Source: CAXBDP01 sp041689935
GTDB taxonomy: Bacteria > Bacteroidota > Bacteroidia > Cytophagales > Cyclobacteriaceae
Length of the DNA: 64,000 nucleotides
NCBI GenBank assembly: GCA_041689935.1
Contig: JBDNFI010000017.1
Span: forward strand, 1-64,000
Reading direction: 5' to 3'
Notes under the pieces: generated by a model
Databases searched by the model: none
Seen by the model: the letters and a program-made list of their open reading frames with translations, nothing else
What the model was told of the DNA's origin: nothing
Made by a program: the position numbers and the translations under genes
Part shown: positions 26,091 to 37,600 of the stretch, piece after piece
How the letters are laid out: each line of letters opens with the position of its first letter
How positions within the stretch are numbered: the first letter of the stretch is position 1

Positions 26091-27479
26091 ATGGCCATGA
26101 GAAAGAGAAATATTTTCGCAAAAGCACTTGGGACAATTTCTGTAGTTTTAATTACATCGTCGATTTGTTTCTCACAGGCCAAACAAGCAATCCCTAACGC
26201 GGAAATTATAGAGGAAGATCTATACACTAGTCCGCTAATGTTTGATTACATACCTGATGCTAGCTACGAAGAAATTAGCAAGCGAATGGCCAGTATTCCC
26301 TCCTCCGTAAGCTTGGAAATGAATGATCGAGTTAAAATTTTCGTAGATTATTTCACTGTAAGAGAAAGGGAATACACCAGAATGGTAGCAAGGAAAATGA
26401 ATATTTATTTTCCTCTTTTCGAAAAATATCTTGCTAAGCACAATATGCCCGATGAATTAAAATATTTGGCAATTGTAGAGTCTGGCCTCAACCCTAGAGC
26501 AAGAAGCCGGGTGGGGGCAGTTGGCTTGTGGCAATTTATGCCTGCTACTGGTAAGAGTTTCAAGCTGCATCAAACTTGGTATGCAGACGACCGCATGGAT
26601 CCAGAGGCAGCCACTGAAGCAGCGTGCCTGTATTTAAAACAGCTATATGGAATATTTGGTGACTGGCATTTAGCCCTAGCCTCTTACAATGCAGGCCCAG
26701 GCAATGTGAGAAAAGCAATTAATAGAAGCGGTGGAAAGCGCACTTTCTGGGGAATTTACGATAACCTCCCGCGCGAAACACGTTCTTATGTACCTCAAAT
26801 GGTGGCTATTATTTATGCCATGAACCATTTGGAAGAGCACAATTTGATGCCTCACAATATGGAATATGCTATGGAATATGAAGCCATTGAAGTAAACCAA
26901 TTTGTGAACCTCCAAAAATTTTCAGACGCTAGTGAAATTTGTATGGAAGATTTAGAATTATTAAACCCTTCCTTAATTAGAGGAGCTATTCCTAAAAATG
27001 CCAAAAACTTCAGACTTAAAATTCCAGCACATCATATTAATGCACTGCAAGGCAATTATGATAATATAATGGCTATGGCAGCTACAGGTCAGGAAGATCT
27101 AGAAAAACTAGCAGTAAATACTCCAAGGAGTACAAATGGCAGAGAAAAAATCACTTATAGTGTAAGAAGCGGCGATGTGCTTGGCAAAATTGCTCAACGA
27201 TATAATGTAAGTGTGGCCGACTTAAGAGAGTGGAACATGCTTAATGGCAACTTAATTAGGGTTGGGCAAAGAATGAATGTGTGGATACCTGTATCTGGTG
27301 CCAACTCCCAAGTGGCAGAAGTAATTACCCAAAATGGCCAAAAAATGTATCAGGTACAGCCTGGCGATACACTTTGGGATATTTCCATTAAACATCAAAT
27401 CTCCATTGATGAACTTAGAAAGCGAAATAACTTAAATGGAAATACAATTAAGCCAGGGCAAAAATTAGTTATTGGCTAA
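26091..27479 (+). CDS. membrane-bound lytic murein transglycosylase, MltD-like
   Basis: Cleaves peptidoglycan glycan strands with formation of 1,6-anhydromuramic ends. The 462-residue secreted protein has a signal peptide (residues 6-29). Its goose-lysozyme-like SLT domain spans about 105-270 with catalytic Glu130 (LAIVESGLNPRARS) and the signature GLWQFMPATGK; SYNAGPGNV is the fold's last motif. Two LysM modules (about 353-397 and 416-460) bind peptidoglycan. It starts 3 bases after gatA. A GCGGGAGG word sits at 26765. Confidence 0.94.
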   Translation: MAMRKRNIFAKALGTISVVLITSSICFSQAKQAIPNAEIIEEDLYTSPLMFDYIPDASYEEISKRMASIPSSVSLEMNDRVKIFVDYFTVREREYTRMVARKMNIYFPLFEKYLAKHNMPDELKYLAIVESGLNPRARSRVGAVGLWQFMPATGKSFKLHQTWYADDRMDPEAATEAACLYLKQLYGIFGDWHLALASYNAGPGNVRKAINRSGGKRTFWGIYDNLPRETRSYVPQMVAIIYAMNHLEEHNLMPHNMEYAMEYEAIEVNQFVNLQKFSDASEICMEDLELLNPSLIRGAIPKNAKNFRLKIPAHHINALQGNYDNIMAMAATGQEDLEKLAVNTPRSTNGREKITYSVRSGDVLGKIAQRYNVSVADLREWNMLNGNLIRVGQRMNVWIPVSGANSQVAEVITQNGQKMYQVQPGDTLWDISIKHQISIDELRKRNNLNGNTIKPGQKLVIG

Positions 27480-27574
27480 ATTCTCAGTTTTATCAAAAGG
27501 CAACTAATTTTTAAATATACGAGCTGAAATTTCTCAGAATCGTTTTGTATATTAATGCCTTAAAATCATTCCTT

Positions 27575-28660
27575 ATGAAAGCAATAATTAAATCAATCTT
27601 TCTATTCATCGGTGTTATAGCCTTTTCTTGTTCCTCAGATTCTATGAATCAAACATTCAAGCAAAATGCGGGAGGAGCTGTTGGTGAAATAATATTAGTA
27701 ATCGACGATGGACTTTGGGAAGGAGTTGTTGGAGAAGAATTGAAACTCACATTCAGATCATCCTTTCCAGGACTGTACAGAGACGAGCCTTTGTTTACAG
27801 TAAGACAGGTAAGTCCAGAGAAACTCACATCTACATTGAAAAGTGTTCGCAATATTATATATGTGAATACCCTCGATGACAATAGTGGAGGCAGTAGAAT
27901 CATTAGAAGCAATTATACTGGAGAAACCATTGAGATGATCAAAAAGGACCCTGATTTATACATGCAAACATCCAAAGATGATTTTGCCATTGGTCAAGAA
28001 ACCTTGCATCTTTTCGGTAGAACATCCGCAGAAATGGCTCTTAATATTTCGGAGAATAGAAATAAGTTGCGAGATTACTTTAATGTAACTGAGAGAAAAT
28101 ATATCACAAAGAAAATGGTGGTTACGAAGGAGTCTTCTGCCATTAAAGAAAGTATTTCGTCCAATATGGGATTGTCATTAAACCTTCCTTTGGGCTATAA
28201 AGTGGTAAGACAAACAGAGAATTTTATGTGGTTCCGCGATTTTGATGGGAAAGTAGATAGGAATATTTATTTGCAAATTAAGCCTTACGTATCTGAAGCC
28301 GATTTCTCGCAAGAAAATGTGCTTTTGTGGAGAGACGAAATTGGGAAAGAAAACCTTTACGGAGATCCGAACAATCAGAATTCTTTCATGATAACTGAAA
28401 GAAGAATTCCTATTGCCCAACGAAACGTGAATTTTTTGAATAGTAAATATTCAACGGAATCAAGAGGGCAATGGAGAACAAATAATAAATCGATGGGTGG
28501 CTCATTTCTTTCCTATGTTTTCAATGACAAGGAGAATAAGCGAATTATCTATTTAGAAGGATTCATCTATTACCCGAATGAACAACATAGCGATATTTTG
28601 AGAGAGATAGAAGCTGTATTGTGGACGTTTAGAGAATCAAATTCTGCTTCACAAAGTTAG
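27575..28660 (+). CDS. DUF4837 lipoprotein
   Basis: Start set at ATG 27575, which opens a lipoprotein signal MKAIIKSIFLFIGVIAFSCSS with lipobox AFSC; the upstream TTG at 27545 is unlikely. The mature 340 residues match the Bacteroidetes DUF4837 family: a first part beginning GEIILVIDDGLWEG, then a second part with LPLGYKVVRQTENFMWFRDFDGK and a C-terminal IYLEGFIYYPNEQHSDILREIEA-type segment. No catalytic motif is recognised and the role is unknown. A hairpin terminator follows. Confidence 0.87.
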   Translation: MKAIIKSIFLFIGVIAFSCSSDSMNQTFKQNAGGAVGEIILVIDDGLWEGVVGEELKLTFRSSFPGLYRDEPLFTVRQVSPEKLTSTLKSVRNIIYVNTLDDNSGGSRIIRSNYTGETIEMIKKDPDLYMQTSKDDFAIGQETLHLFGRTSAEMALNISENRNKLRDYFNVTERKYITKKMVVTKESSAIKESISSNMGLSLNLPLGYKVVRQTENFMWFRDFDGKVDRNIYLQIKPYVSEADFSQENVLLWRDEIGKENLYGDPNNQNSFMITERRIPIAQRNVNFLNSKYSTESRGQWRTNNKSMGGSFLSYVFNDKENKRIIYLEGFIYYPNEQHSDILREIEAVLWTFRESNSASQS

Positions 28661-28708
28661 ATTTCATACGAGGGATTAATTCCTTCTCTTCAAAAGATAC
28701 TATCTTGC

Positions 28709-28736
28709 AAGGGTTTTTAATTAAACCCTTTTTTTA
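28709..28736 (+). terminator. hairpin terminator after the DUF4837 gene
   Basis: AAGGGTTT, a 6-base TTAATT centre, and AAACCCTT form a stem, followed by a run of seven or more T. It ends the tatA-to-DUF4837 group 19 bases before maeB. Confidence 0.75.
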
Positions 28737-28754
28737 TTTCCAAAAAATAATTTT

Positions 28755-31031
28755 ATGTCATTAAAGATTCGCAAACAAGATGCGCTAAGATATCACTCGC
28801 AAGAACCTGCTGGGAAAATTGAAGTCGTGCCAACCAAAATGCTTAGTTCCCAAATGGACCTAGCATTGGCCTATTCTCCTGGTGTGGCCGAGCCATGTAT
28901 AGAGATCGCAAATAACCCAGAGGATGTCTATAAATATACTGCAAAAGGCAATTTGGTTGCCGTAATTTCGAATGGAACGGCTGTATTAGGTCTAGGAGAT
29001 ATAGGGCCCGAAGCTTCCAAACCTGTGATGGAAGGAAAAGGTGTCCTCTTCAAAAAATTTGCTGGAATAGATGTTTTCGATATCGAAATCAATGAAAAAG
29101 ACCCCAAGAAATTCATTGAAATTGTAAAATCGCTAGAACCTACTTTTGGAGGAATCAATCTTGAAGATATAAAGGCTCCAGAATGCTTCGAAATCGAACA
29201 AACGCTGAAGAAGGAAATGAAAATTCCTGTAATGCACGACGATCAGCATGGAACTGCGATAATATCCAGTGCAGCGTTGATCAATGCGATCGAAGTCATT
29301 GGTAAAAAAATAGAAGATATCACATTGGTGATGAATGGCGCTGGTGCAGCTGCTGTTGCTTGCACCAAATTATATATTTCCCTTGGTGTAAGAAGGCAAA
29401 ACATCATCATGTGCGATAAAGAAGGGGTGATTAGAGCTGATAGACCTGAACTTGATGATCTTAAAAAGGAATTTGCCACCACTAGAGATATACACACCTT
29501 ATTAGATGCTATGCGCAATGCGGATGTCTTTGTTGGGCTGAGTGTTGGCAACGTGGTAAGCGAAGAAATGATTAAGGTGATGGCGGCAGATCCAATAGTT
29601 TTTGCCCTAGCCAACCCAGATCCTGAAATAGCTTACGAACTAGCTACCTCAGTAAGGAAGGATATCATTATAGCTACTGGAAGGTCGGATCATCCCAACC
29701 AAGTAAATAATGTATTAGGTTTTCCTTTCATTTTTAGAGGTGCGCTAGATGTACGAGCTACATCTATAAATGAGGAAATGAAATTAGCCGCTGTAAAAGC
29801 CATTGCAAATCTAGCCAAACAGCCTGTTCCTGAAATGGTGAGTAAAGCGTATGGGATACGTAAAATGCTATTTGGAAGAGACTACCTTATTCCAAAACCA
29901 TTAGATTCGCGATTGATTACATGTATTTCGCCAGCTGTAGCAAAAGCTGCTATGGAGTCTGGTGTGGCCAGACTTGAAATAACAGATTGGGATAAATACG
30001 CACTAGAGCTTGAAAGAAGAATTGGTATTGATAATCGCTTGATGTCAAGAATTATAAGCCAAGCACGTAAAGACCCTAAACGCGTTGTATTTGCCGAGGC
30101 AGATCATCACAAAATCATAAAAGCTGCCCAAATATTGGTGGATGAAAAAATTGCTATTCCAATTTTGCTTGGCAATAGAAAGAAAATTGAATCCCTCATT
30201 AAGGAATTTGAGCTTGATTTGGATGTGGAAATTATTGACCCATTCGAAGAGCATGAAAAAATGGAGGAGTTTGGTCAATATTTTTACAACAAACGAAAAA
30301 GAAAAGGACTGACAGCCTATGAAGCCAAAAAATTAATGCGGGAGCGGAATTATTTTGGAGCTATGCTAGTAGAAACAGGGCAAGCCGATGCATTAATTAG
30401 CGGCCTTACTAGAGACTACCCATCTACCATCCTGCCGGCACTGCAAGTAATTGGCGTTGCTCCAGGAGTGCATAAGGTTGCTGGTATGTATATCATGTCC
30501 AACAAGAAGGGGAATTTCTTCTTTGCGGATACTACGGTAAATACCAACCCAACCGCAGAAGAGCTAGTGGATATTATCGGATTAACAGCCAGAGCTGTCA
30601 AATTTTTCGATGTGGAACCACGTATTGCAATACTTTCATACTCCAACTTCGGCTCGGCGCATGGCGCAGTGCCAACCAAAACAGCTAAAACCACGAAATT
30701 AGCGAAAGAGAAATTCCCAGAACTTATTATTGAAGGTGAAATGCAAGCTAACACCGCATTGAACCCTCAGTTAATGCAAGAAAATTATCCATTTAGTGAG
30801 ATCAGTGAAAAGGGTGCTAATACTCTTATTTTTCCAGATTTAACCTCAGGCAATATCGCTTATAAACTCCTCTCCGAAATGGGTGGTGCTGAAGCAATAG
30901 GACCAATTTTACTTGGTATGAACAAGCCAGTTCATATATTGCAGCTAGGGAGCAATATCAGAGATATAGTAAATATGGTTGCGATTGCAGTGGTAGATGT
31001 ACAATCAGAAAACATTAATGTAGGATTATGA
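28755..31031 (+). CDS. maeB: NADP-dependent malic enzyme (MaeB type)
   Basis: Decarboxylates malate to pyruvate while reducing NADP+. The 758-residue hybrid has two parts. The N-terminal malic enzyme (about 1-430) shows AYSPGVAEPC, the acidic metal loop MHDDQHGTAI and the nucleotide motif NGAGAAAVAC. The C-terminal phosphotransacetylase-like domain (about 430-755) contains FAEADHHKIIKAAQ and SYSNFGSAHG. The fused PTA domain in this family is regulatory, responding to acetyl-CoA, rather than an active transacetylase. The ruvA ATG overlaps its stop (ATGA). Confidence 0.95.
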   Translation: MSLKIRKQDALRYHSQEPAGKIEVVPTKMLSSQMDLALAYSPGVAEPCIEIANNPEDVYKYTAKGNLVAVISNGTAVLGLGDIGPEASKPVMEGKGVLFKKFAGIDVFDIEINEKDPKKFIEIVKSLEPTFGGINLEDIKAPECFEIEQTLKKEMKIPVMHDDQHGTAIISSAALINAIEVIGKKIEDITLVMNGAGAAAVACTKLYISLGVRRQNIIMCDKEGVIRADRPELDDLKKEFATTRDIHTLLDAMRNADVFVGLSVGNVVSEEMIKVMAADPIVFALANPDPEIAYELATSVRKDIIIATGRSDHPNQVNNVLGFPFIFRGALDVRATSINEEMKLAAVKAIANLAKQPVPEMVSKAYGIRKMLFGRDYLIPKPLDSRLITCISPAVAKAAMESGVARLEITDWDKYALELERRIGIDNRLMSRIISQARKDPKRVVFAEADHHKIIKAAQILVDEKIAIPILLGNRKKIESLIKEFELDLDVEIIDPFEEHEKMEEFGQYFYNKRKRKGLTAYEAKKLMRERNYFGAMLVETGQADALISGLTRDYPSTILPALQVIGVAPGVHKVAGMYIMSNKKGNFFFADTTVNTNPTAEELVDIIGLTARAVKFFDVEPRIAILSYSNFGSAHGAVPTKTAKTTKLAKEKFPELIIEGEMQANTALNPQLMQENYPFSEISEKGANTLIFPDLTSGNIAYKLLSEMGGAEAIGPILLGMNKPVHILQLGSNIRDIVNMVAIAVVDVQSENINVGL

Positions 31032-31618
31032 TCGCCTTTTTGGAAGGAAATTTAGCTCTTATAGAACCTACTCATGCCTACATAAATGTAGGCGGAGTAG
31101 GCTATGAAGTTAAAATATCCCTGAATACTTTTACTGTAATAAAAGAGAAAGCATCCGTAAAAATCTTCACCTATCTCTACGTGAAAGAGGATGCCCAAAT
31201 TCTTTTTGGCTTTTCCGAAATGTCTGAGAAAAAACGATTTTTAGAATTGATTTCTATTTCCGGTGTGGGGCCAAGTACTGCACTGATGATTTTATCTTCT
31301 CTTAGTTCAGATGAATTGCAACAAGCCATATTGAGCAATGATGTGATGACTATTCAGAAAGTTAAAGGCATAGGAGCAAAAACGGCTCAAAGAATAATTT
31401 TGGAACTTAAGGACAAACTTTCAAAGCAAGATCCAGAGGGAAATTATGGGCAATTCATATCCTCTGGCCAAAATATACGCTCGGAGGCACTTACGGCGTT
31501 ACTAACCCTAGGCATAAACAAAACAGCTGCTGAAAAAAGCCTACAGACTATTCTGAAAAATGCAGATAAACCACTTTCTTTAGAAGAATTGATTAAGTTG
31601 GCTTTAAAATCAGCCTAG
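31028..31618 (+). CDS. ruvA: Holliday junction branch migration protein RuvA
   Basis: DNA-junction-binding subunit of RuvAB. At 196 residues it has the N-terminal OB fold (IAFLEGNLALIEPTHAYINVGGVGYEV), two helix-hairpin-helix motifs (ISISGVGPSTALMIL and KVKGIGAKTAQRIILELKDKL) and the flexible C-terminal domain III that contacts RuvB. It overlaps maeB by 4 bases and is followed after 16 bases by sprA. Confidence 0.96.
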   Translation: MIAFLEGNLALIEPTHAYINVGGVGYEVKISLNTFTVIKEKASVKIFTYLYVKEDAQILFGFSEMSEKKRFLELISISGVGPSTALMILSSLSSDELQQAILSNDVMTIQKVKGIGAKTAQRIILELKDKLSKQDPEGNYGQFISSGQNIRSEALTALLTLGINKTAAEKSLQTILKNADKPLSLEELIKLALKSA

Positions 31619-31634
31619 TGTAGTTATCTAAATT

Positions 31635-34600
31635 TTGCTATCAGTAACCCAGTATATATTATTCTTTGCATTGGCTAGCATTTTTGCTCCTGAAAAGAAG
31701 CTAGAAAATGCTGTAGATCACTTTGTGGATGATTGGAAGCCTCAAGTAGTCGTTTCTGTGGATACCCTCCCGCTTATTCCTGCTCCAAGATGGAACTCAA
31801 CCTTCCAGTTGCAGCAGCCGCTATTACGGACAAGAAAAGTTAGTCCTTTTATATTATCGGATTCTTCAGCATTTCAATTGCAAGTACAAATCGATACTAC
31901 ATTGGATTATCGTTTTACTCAACAGCAAAATGGATTATCCCTGCGGCCGCCTTCCATCGTGAGTTTTGATGAATATAGAAAAATTCAGGCGGATAGACAG
32001 AGGCAAGACTATTGGAGAAAAAGATCCGCTGAGATAGACGGACAGAGTGCCACCAGTGGTAGAGGCCTTTTGCCTTATATCCCTCCAAGCCCTTTTTTCG
32101 ATAGAGTTTTTGGAGGTAGCAATGTAGATATCGTGCCTACTGGCTTTGTGAACCTGGATTTTGGCGGGAGGTGGCAGCGCATTGATAATCCTTCCATACC
32201 TATCAGGCAGCAACGAAATGGCGGCTTCGAGTTTGGGCAAAATGTAAGTATGAATATCCGAGGGAGTATCGGTGAGAAATTGGTTGTGACAGGAAATTTT
32301 GATAATAGTAATGTCTTCGATTTTCAAAATGATCTCAAAGTAGAATATACTGGTTTTGAAGAGGATATCATCAAAAAAATAGAAATTGGAAACGTAAGTC
32401 TCCCGATCAACAATAGCCTAATGGGCGGAGCCCAAAACCTTTTTGGTGTCAAAACACAACTCCAATTTGGTAAGCTTTTCTTTACTGGTGCAGCATCAAC
32501 GCTCAGAGGCAGTAGCGAAAGTTTGGAAGTGCTAGGAGGCGGTCAGGGTGCCCCTATTTCCATCAGAGCGTCCAATTACGATGAAAATAGACACTTTTTT
32601 CTTGGACACTTTTTTGAGAAAAACTATGGACTTGATGGGTGGCTAAGATCCATTCCACAAATTGTGTCTGGAGTAAACGTAACTAGACTTGAAGTATATG
32701 TAATTAACCGGCAGGTAAATACAGAAAATATTAGAAATATAATCGGCTTCACAGATTTGGGGGAAGGGGAGAATATATTTAGACCTGAAAACCCAAATAT
32801 TGGCAGCGGCCAAGGCAATGTACCAAACTCCAACAATGCTAATAATCTATTTTCCGTGCTGCGCTCCGATTCCAGAATTAGACAAGCTGATCTGGCTGGA
32901 CAAATATTGGAAAGTGAGTACGGATTTGAAAAAGGGCTAGATTTTCAAAACATAAACGGAGCACGCAGACTCTCCCCAGAGGAATATGATTTCAATACAC
33001 AGCTCGGTTTTGTTTCATTGGTTCGCAGACTGCAAAACGACGAAATGCTGGCTGTGTCATTCGAATACACCTACAATGGACAAGTATTTAAAGTAGGCGA
33101 ACTAAGTGAAGACTATCAGAATAGAGATGATGATCAGGTAATTCTATTAAAACTGCTTCGTCCTTCGGGCATCAATACTACCCTGCCTACCTGGAAATTG
33201 ATGATGAAAAACATCTATAATCTAAATGTGAGTCAAGTACAAAGAGAAAATTTTAACCTTCGAATAATCTACCGAGATGATAACACTGGACTTGATAATC
33301 CCAGTTTGCACGAAGGAGCCAATACGAAGGACGTGCAGTTAATCGAACTATTGGGCTTAGACAGGTTAAATCCAAACAATGACCCTGGGAGAGACGGAAA
33401 TTTCGATTTCGTAGAGGGAATCACCATTAACTCCCAAAGAGGCTATATCATATTTCCCACCACAGAACCGTTTGGTGAAACCCTCAGAAATAAATTTGAT
33501 CCTACTGAAACAGGTCTGGTCCGCAAATTTGTTTTCGACACATTATATACCACTACCAAAGCCGACGCAGAACTATTTATCACCCAAAATAAATTCTTTT
33601 TGGAAGGAAGCTATCAAGCTGGATCAGCCTCGGAGATTCAACTGCCCGGATTAAATATAGCAGAGGGCTCCGTGCGCGTAATGGCAGGAAGCACTCCTTT
33701 GACAGAAGGCGTAGATTATACAGTAGATTATTTCCAAGGAAGAGTGACCATTTTGAATGAAGGGATCCTGCAATCAGGAAAACCACTTAGAGTAACCTAC
33801 GAAAAATCTGATGTCATCAATTTCCAAAGCAAAACACTCTTTGGCGGGAGGTTCGATTATCGAGTAAATGACAACATAAATATCGGTGCTTCGGTACTCC
33901 GCGTATTTGAGAGACCACTCATTACGAGAATCAGTGCTGGCAATGAAACTATTGGCAATACACAATGGGGAATGGATGTTAATATCCGTGAGGAAAGTAA
34001 CTTTGTTACTAAAATCATTGATGCCTTTCCGACTATTAGTACACGGGAAAAGTCAATGATTGATTTTAGCGCAGAATTTGCACAATTACTCCCTGGCACA
34101 TCCAATCGAGTAAATGGAGAAAGTGCTTCTTACATCGATGATTTTGAATCGGTGATCACGCCTTTTAATATTGGATTTAACCTCCAAAGCTGGAAACTAG
34201 CTTCTACACCTAAAGTAGCAGGAGACGTCTTTGACTTGAGCGATGCCTTTGGGAGTAGGTTAGGGTTTGGATACAAAAGGGCAAGACTCGCTTGGTACAC
34301 TATCGACAATATTTTTTATAGAAGTGGGGGCAGTGCCAAACCGGGTAATATCACTGAAGCAGATTTAGAAAATCATTATGTCCGTGCCATTAGGCCACAA
34401 GAAATTTTTAAACAGCAAGATAGAGATCAAGTAAATCCTAATCTTCCGATATTCGATTTCGCCTTTTTTCCAAAAGAAAGAGGAATGTATAATTACAATC
34501 CGAACCTTGACCAAAACGGCTCACTGACCGACCCGAAATCCAATTGGGCGGGTATTTCGAGAGCCATTATGACAGAAGTTGATTTTGACCGCACCAATAT

Positions 34601-37600
34601 AGAATATCTGGAATTTTGGATGATGGATCCATTTATCAATGGTGAAAGAGGGAAGGTAATTGCCGGGTATGATAGAGATAATAATCCAAATACTGTTGAT
34701 CAAAATAACCGTACTGGTGGCCAATTGTATTTCAACCTGGGCAATATTTCTGAAGACGTGATAAAAGATGGTAGGCATGGATTTGAAAATGGCTTGTCAC
34801 CAGATTACTCCGATAGAGGTGTAATTACCAATGAATGGGGCCGCGTAACTGATCAGTTATTTTTAACACCTGCTTTTGATAATGACCCTGCTGCAAGGGC
34901 AAATCAAGATGTGGGCTTAGATGGTCTCAAATCTGAAGATGAAATTGAGTTTTTCCGAAATGTTTTTATCAATAGGCTGAATATTAGTGGTGATGCATTA
35001 CAAGATATACTAGATGATCCATCTGCCGATAACTTCAGGTATTACCTTGGAGAAGAATTAGATGCTGAGGATATCAAAATAATTGAACGGTACAAACGAT
35101 TCAATGGAATGGAAGGGAACAGTCCTGCCGTTACAGAAAGCAATCAGCCATTTACACCATCTGGAACCAATCTACCGGATAATGAAGATCTGAATGGGGA
35201 TAACTCTATCAGCGATGCAGAAGATTACTACGAATATAAGATTGACCTGAAGCCGGGACAATTACAAGTAGGCAGCAACTATGTGGTCGATCAGGTCACA
35301 AGCGAAATCAATGGAGATCAAGTAAGCTGGTATTTATTTAGAATTCCAGTACGAACCCCAGACAGAGTACAAGGAAATATCCAAGGTTTCAAAAGCATTC
35401 GTTTTATGCGAACCTATCTTACAGGTTGGGATCAGCCTGTAGTTTTGAGAATGGCCAAAATGCAATTGGTTGGTAGCCAATACCGAATTTTCCTAGGCAA
35501 CTTATTTGATAGAGGCCTATTCGAAATTCCTGAAAATGCCAATACCGAATTTACATTACGAGCCGTCAATATTGAAGAAAATAGTGAAGGTGGGCCAAAC
35601 AGAAGTCCGTATGTCCTCCCGCCCGGTTTTCAACGGGATAGAGATAATACTTCCATTATTGAAAGGAGATTGAATGAGCAGTCACTTGAGCTTTGCGTCG
35701 AAGATCTACAGAATAAAGACGCACGTGCGGTCTATAAGAATATTACCCAAAATATGATTCAGTATGGTCGAATAAAGATGTTTCTACATGCTGAAAGTCA
35801 CGATACCAGAGACGGTGAGGTAACAGCATTCATCCGACTTGGAACAGATTTCGACCAAAACTATTATGAAATTGAGCTTCCACTGAATATGTCTCCCCTT
35901 GGAGCAAGGAGCCCAAGAGATGTTTGGCCTGAAGCAAATGAAATAGATTTTCCGCTAGATATGCTCTCTACCATCAAGAGCAACAGAAATCGAAATAATG
36001 TAGATTTAGTATTGCCGTATACTGAGCAATTCGAGAAATATAAAGTGACTATTTCCGGCAGGCCCGATTTGAGTGATGTCCAAACCTTGATGATTGGCAT
36101 CAGAAATCCAGATACACCGGACGGCAGGCCAAAGTCAGTGTGCATTTGGGCGAATGAATTACGAGTAACTGATTTTGATGAAACGGCAGGTCTGGCAGCC
36201 AATGCTAGAGTGAATTTACAGCTTGCGGATGTTGGTAATGTGTCGGCTTCCATCAGCCACTCTTCTTTTGGATTTGGAGGAGTACAAGATAGAATAAACG
36301 ATAGGGCACTAGAGGGAAACACTCAATATGACATATCTGCTAGCTTGGATTTAGACCGTTTTCTGCCTGGCAATACGGGTATTAGAATTCCCGTTTTCAT
36401 GAGTTTTGAAGAAGGATTCAATAATCCGTTTTATGATCCATTAGATCCGGACGTTCCTCTAAGCGTATCGCTAAACTCCCTCCCACCGAATCAAAACAGA
36501 GCTACCTATAAACGGCAAATACAAGATAGATTTAAACGTAGAAGTATCAATTTCACCAATGTGGGCAAAGTGAAAACAAAAGAAGATGCCATTTCAAGAT
36601 TTTATGATGTCGAAAATCTAACTTTTGCTTTTAACTATTCGGATCAATTATTCACCAGTCCAAACACAGAAGCGCGCCAAATGGTGACTTGGGGTGGCTC
36701 AGCTCTATATAATTATACGTTTCCTGAAAAAAGTATTGAGCCTTTCAAAAACATTAATCCAGATTCTCCATGGTTGGCTATTTTACGAGATTTCAACTTC
36801 AATCCCACACCTACTTCTATAACTGTGAGAGGTGCTTTAGTACGGAATTTTATGCGCACTCAATTTCGAAACTCAAATTTAGAAATTGAAAATGTGGATG
36901 CGAATTTTGAAAAACAATTCTTGTTTAATCGAAATTATGATGTGCAGTGGAATTTAAGTAAAAGCTTACAATTAGACTATACAGCCCTCTCAAGTGCCAT
37001 CATAGACGAGCCGGTAGGGCTCATCGATACGCAGGCAAAAAAGGACTCGATTTGGGATAATCTTATGAGTTTCGGCAGAGTAGCTAACTTTATACAACAG
37101 GTTAATCTCACTTATCAATTACCATTAGAAAAAATACCAGCAATGGATTGGATATCTGCCACAGCGAGGTATTCGGTAGGCTACAATTGGACTGCTGGGT
37201 CTGTGCTACAAGCAGACACATTAGGAAATATCGCTAGCAATAAACAAGAACAAACGTTGAACGGAAAGTTTGATTTAGTGAAGCTTTACAATAAAAATGC
37301 TAAGTTACGATCCATAAACTCCCCCGCTCCAAAACGCGGATTACCAACCCGCGGAGGTAGTGGTGCGGAGGAGGAAGAAGATGCGGGAGGTGGCAGTTCG
37401 AGCAATGCACTCCTCCGAGCGCTGATGTCGTTGCGAACCATTACCATGAATATAAGCCTCAATCAAGGCACAGTATTACCAGGCTTTCTCCCAAAACCTT
37501 CCTACTTTGGCTTAGACAGAGCACTACAAGCACCGGGTTTTGGATTTGTAATGGGCAGCCAAGACTTGGGCATTTTAAACAAAGCAGTAGAAAATGGATG

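Noticed and set aside
33844..33860. GGTTCGATT resembling a tRNA T-arm
   Set aside because: No matching cloverleaf surrounds it and it lies inside sprA coding sequence.
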